Positions 62,442-64,000 of a stretch of DNA of 64,000 bases are shown piece by piece. Within the stretch, counting starts at the first letter, position 1. Each line of letters begins with the position of its first letter. The notes beneath the pieces are model-generated. The model saw only the letters and a program-made list of their open reading frames with translations. It did no database searches and had not been told where the DNA came from. Origin of the DNA: Georgenia_A wangjunii (lineage in GTDB: Bacteria; Actinomycetota; Actinomycetes; Actinomycetales; Actinomycetaceae); assembly GCF_036421915.1 (NCBI RefSeq), contig NZ_JAZGOM010000001.1; one strand, given 5' to 3'. A program made the translations under genes and the position numbers.

Positions 62442-63866
62442 TCAGGGGCTCGGCGCCCCCGCCGGGTACTCCGCCAGCGGGACCTCGCCCGCCTCCCACG
62501 CGGCCAGCACGGGTTCGACGATGCGCCAGCACTCCTCGACGGCGTCACCGCGCACGGAGAGGAGAGGGTCGCCCTCGAGGACGCCGGCGAGGACCTCGCC
62601 GTAAGCGGGGAGCTCACCCGTGCCGAACTCCGTCGACAGGACCACCCGGTCGAGGCTCCACGGGTCCCCCGAGCCGTTGACGTCGAGCTCGAGGTTGAGG
62701 CAGTCCGGGCCGAGGCCGATCCGCAGCCGCGCCGGGGTGGAGGTCCCGGTCAGTCCCTGGGGCAGGTGCGGGACGGTCTTGAAGGTGACGACGACCTCCT
62801 TGCGCGCGGTGCCGATCCCCTTGGCGGACCGGAGGAGGAACGGCACCCCCTTCCACCGCCAGGAGTCGATGAAGCACGTGACCTCGGCGAGCGTCTCGGT
62901 CTCCCGCTCCGGCGCGACCCCGGGCTCGTCGGTGTAGGCGGGCAGGTCGCGCTCGCCGATGCGGCCGGCCGCGTACCGGGCGCGCCGGCTGTGCTCGCGG
63001 GGGTCGCCCGCCCGCGTCGCCCGCAGGACCTCGGCGGTCCTGTCCCGCACGTCCCGCTCGCCCATCGTGGCCGGGGGGTCCATCGCCACGAGCGCGAGCA
63101 CCTGGAGGAGGTGGCTCTGGATCATGTCCCGCAGGGCACCGGCGGCGTCGTAGTAGCGCGCCCGGTCCTCGAGCCCGAGGTCCTCGTCGTAGATGATCTC
63201 GACGGCGTCGACGTGGGAGGCGTTCCACACCGGCTCGAAGATCCGGTTGGCGAACCGGAGCCCGAGGAGGTTGAGCACGGTGCTCTTGCCGAGGAAGTGG
63301 TCGATGCGGTGGACGTGATCCTCGGGGACGATGCGGGTGACGAGGGCGTTGAGGCGCCGCGCGGTCGGCCCGTCGCTCCCGTAGGGCTTCTCCATGATGA
63401 GCCGCGTGCCGGCGGGGACGCCGCACTCGGCGAGCGTCTCGCACGCGATCTCGGTCGCGGCGGGCGGGAGCGCGAAGTAGATGGCGACGGGACCGGTGCC
63501 CGCGTCGAGGAGGCGCTGGAGGTCGTCGCGCCGGCTGACGTCGGCCGGCAGGTAGACGGACTCGACCTCGAGGCGCCGCAGGGTGGCGGAGCCGGGTTCA
63601 TCGGGCGCCGGCTCCTGGCGCTCCCACGGCGGCACCTCGATGCTCGGCGCGACGGCGAAGGCCTGGCGCAGGCGCTCCCGCCACCGCTCGTCGTCCCAGT
63701 CCTCGACGCCCGAGCCGACGAGCGTGAGGTCCGGGGCGCGACCGGTGGCGAGGAGGCGGCCGAGCCCTGGGAGGAGCAGCCGTCCGGCGAGGTCACCGCT
63801 CGCGCCGAGGATGAGGAGCGTCCCGATCTGCTCGGTGGCCGGGGCGGTCGTACCCGTGGAGTTCAT
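62442..63866 (-). CDS. zwf: Glucose-6-phosphate dehydrogenase
   Basis: 474-residue first enzyme of the pentose phosphate pathway. NADP site LLILGASGDLAGRLLLPGL (about 17-35), LIMEKPYGSDGPTARRLN (about 155-172), and the active-site RIDHFLGKSTVLNLLGLRFAN (His and Lys, about 187-207). It is somewhat shorter than the usual 500-515 residues and reads HFLGKS where most have HYLGKE. It is not beside opcA, pgl, tal or tkt as the main actinobacterial zwf usually is, so this may be a second, divergent copy. The N-terminus (MNSTGTTAPATEQIG) is disordered. Confidence 0.9.
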   Translation of the reverse strand: MNSTGTTAPATEQIGTLLILGASGDLAGRLLLPGLGRLLATGRAPDLTLVGSGVEDWDDERWRERLRQAFAVAPSIEVPPWERQEPAPDEPGSATLRRLEVESVYLPADVSRRDDLQRLLDAGTGPVAIYFALPPAATEIACETLAECGVPAGTRLIMEKPYGSDGPTARRLNALVTRIVPEDHVHRIDHFLGKSTVLNLLGLRFANRIFEPVWNASHVDAVEIIYDEDLGLEDRARYYDAAGALRDMIQSHLLQVLALVAMDPPATMGERDVRDRTAEVLRATRAGDPREHSRRARYAAGRIGERDLPAYTDEPGVAPERETETLAEVTCFIDSWRWKGVPFLLRSAKGIGTARKEVVVTFKTVPHLPQGLTGTSTPARLRIGLGPDCLNLELDVNGSGDPWSLDRVVLSTEFGTGELPAYGEVLAGVLEGDPLLSVRGDAVEECWRIVEPVLAAWEAGEVPLAEYPAGAPSP

Positions 63867-63915
63867 GCGCCCATGCTCGCCCGCCGAACTCCCCCGCGCG
63901 AGACGTCCGCAGGTC

Positions 63916-63921
63916 TAGCGT
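63916..63921 (+). promoter_or_regulatory. Leaderless-type -10 of the VOC-family gene
   Basis: TAGCGT, 6 bases before the ATG at 63928, without a Shine-Dalgarno sequence between. Confidence 0.45.
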
Positions 63922-63927
63922 TCCTCC

Positions 63928-64000
63928 ATGACACTCAACCTGGCCATGGTCACGTTCGACACGTCCGACGCCGACACTCTCGCCACGTGGTGGGCCGAGC
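63928..64000 (+). CDS. VOC-family protein, N-terminal fragment cut by the window end
   Basis: Only the first 24 residues are inside the window: MTLNLAMVTFDTSDADTLAT then WWAE. This matches the usual opening of actinobacterial VOC (glyoxalase/bleomycin-resistance/dioxygenase superfamily) proteins, with the first beta strand followed by the helix that carries a paired Trp. Leaderless start. Its activity cannot be told from so little. Confidence 0.65.
   Translation, partial: MTLNLAMVTFDTSDADTLATWWAE

Overview
The window is very GC-rich (well over 70 percent), with strong G/C preference at third codon positions, GTG starts, leaderless-type promoters, actinobacterial markers (a BldC-like regulator, DUF3073, DUF3151, an LppM-like lipoprotein, HspR with HAIR operators, a PurS/PurQ/small-PurL trio) and two LPxTG-anchored surface enzymes. 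This points to the chromosome of an actinomycete, most likely in the order Micrococcales (Cellulomonas/Georgenia-like). No rRNA, tRNA, insertion sequence, prophage or CRISPR array was seen, so it reads as core chromosome with locally unusual intergenic DNA.

Layout. 0-14.4 kb: a giant secreted nuclease/5'-nucleotidase fusion, a membrane pair (Holin-X-like plus DUF3618), bldC-like and DUF3073 genes, purM-purF, an RNB ribonuclease, a sterol-carrier-family gene and a second cell-wall-anchored 5'-nucleotidase. 14.5-21.8 kb: MFS exporter, cutC-gdhA, purL, DUF2804. 21.8-28.5 kb: a fatty-acid cluster of acyl-CoA oxidase/dehydrogenase and TetR facing thiolase, two-domain FabG and MaoC hydratase. 28.7-37.8 kb: an ABC-F protein, a YceI protein, purQ, purS, purC, purD, an LppM-like lipoprotein, purA and DUF3151. 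38-41.3 kb: a partner-switching island in which a PAS-GAF-PP2C-HATPase protein is flanked by two STAS proteins. 41.4-47.2 kb: class II aldolase, TrmH-type methyltransferase, LemA, pyrE, SDR, exonuclease III and a serine hydrolase. 47.2-55.1 kb: clpB, amidase, a 56-residue MT0933-type protein, SDR and an S9 peptidase. 55.2-60.6 kb: a repeat-rich membrane protein, then dnaK-grpE-dnaJ-hspR. 60.7-64 kb: PAP2 phosphatase, an EEP-fold enzyme, zwf and the start of a VOC protein.

How genes work together. Eight genes of de novo purine synthesis (purA, C, D, F, L, M, Q, S) lie on the minus strand in separate groups; the secreted nuclease and nucleotidases could supply salvaged nucleosides and phosphate from outside. 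HAIR operators in front of dnaK (two) and clpB (one) tie the chaperones to HspR, which is encoded at the end of the dnaK operon.

The most unusual content is non-coding: a three-copy palindromic element (core GTGAGACCGCACC) at three convergent gene junctions; a second repeat family (core GTGATCATGCAG) with two copies inside the maoC reading frame and one between purS and purC; a cluster of DnaA-box-like nonamers at 28.5 kb; a degenerate 52-bp tandem repeat that includes the hspR stop codon; a perfect 16-bp hairpin between grpE and dnaJ; and many leaderless-type promoters (TANNNT placed 6-8 bases before the start codon).
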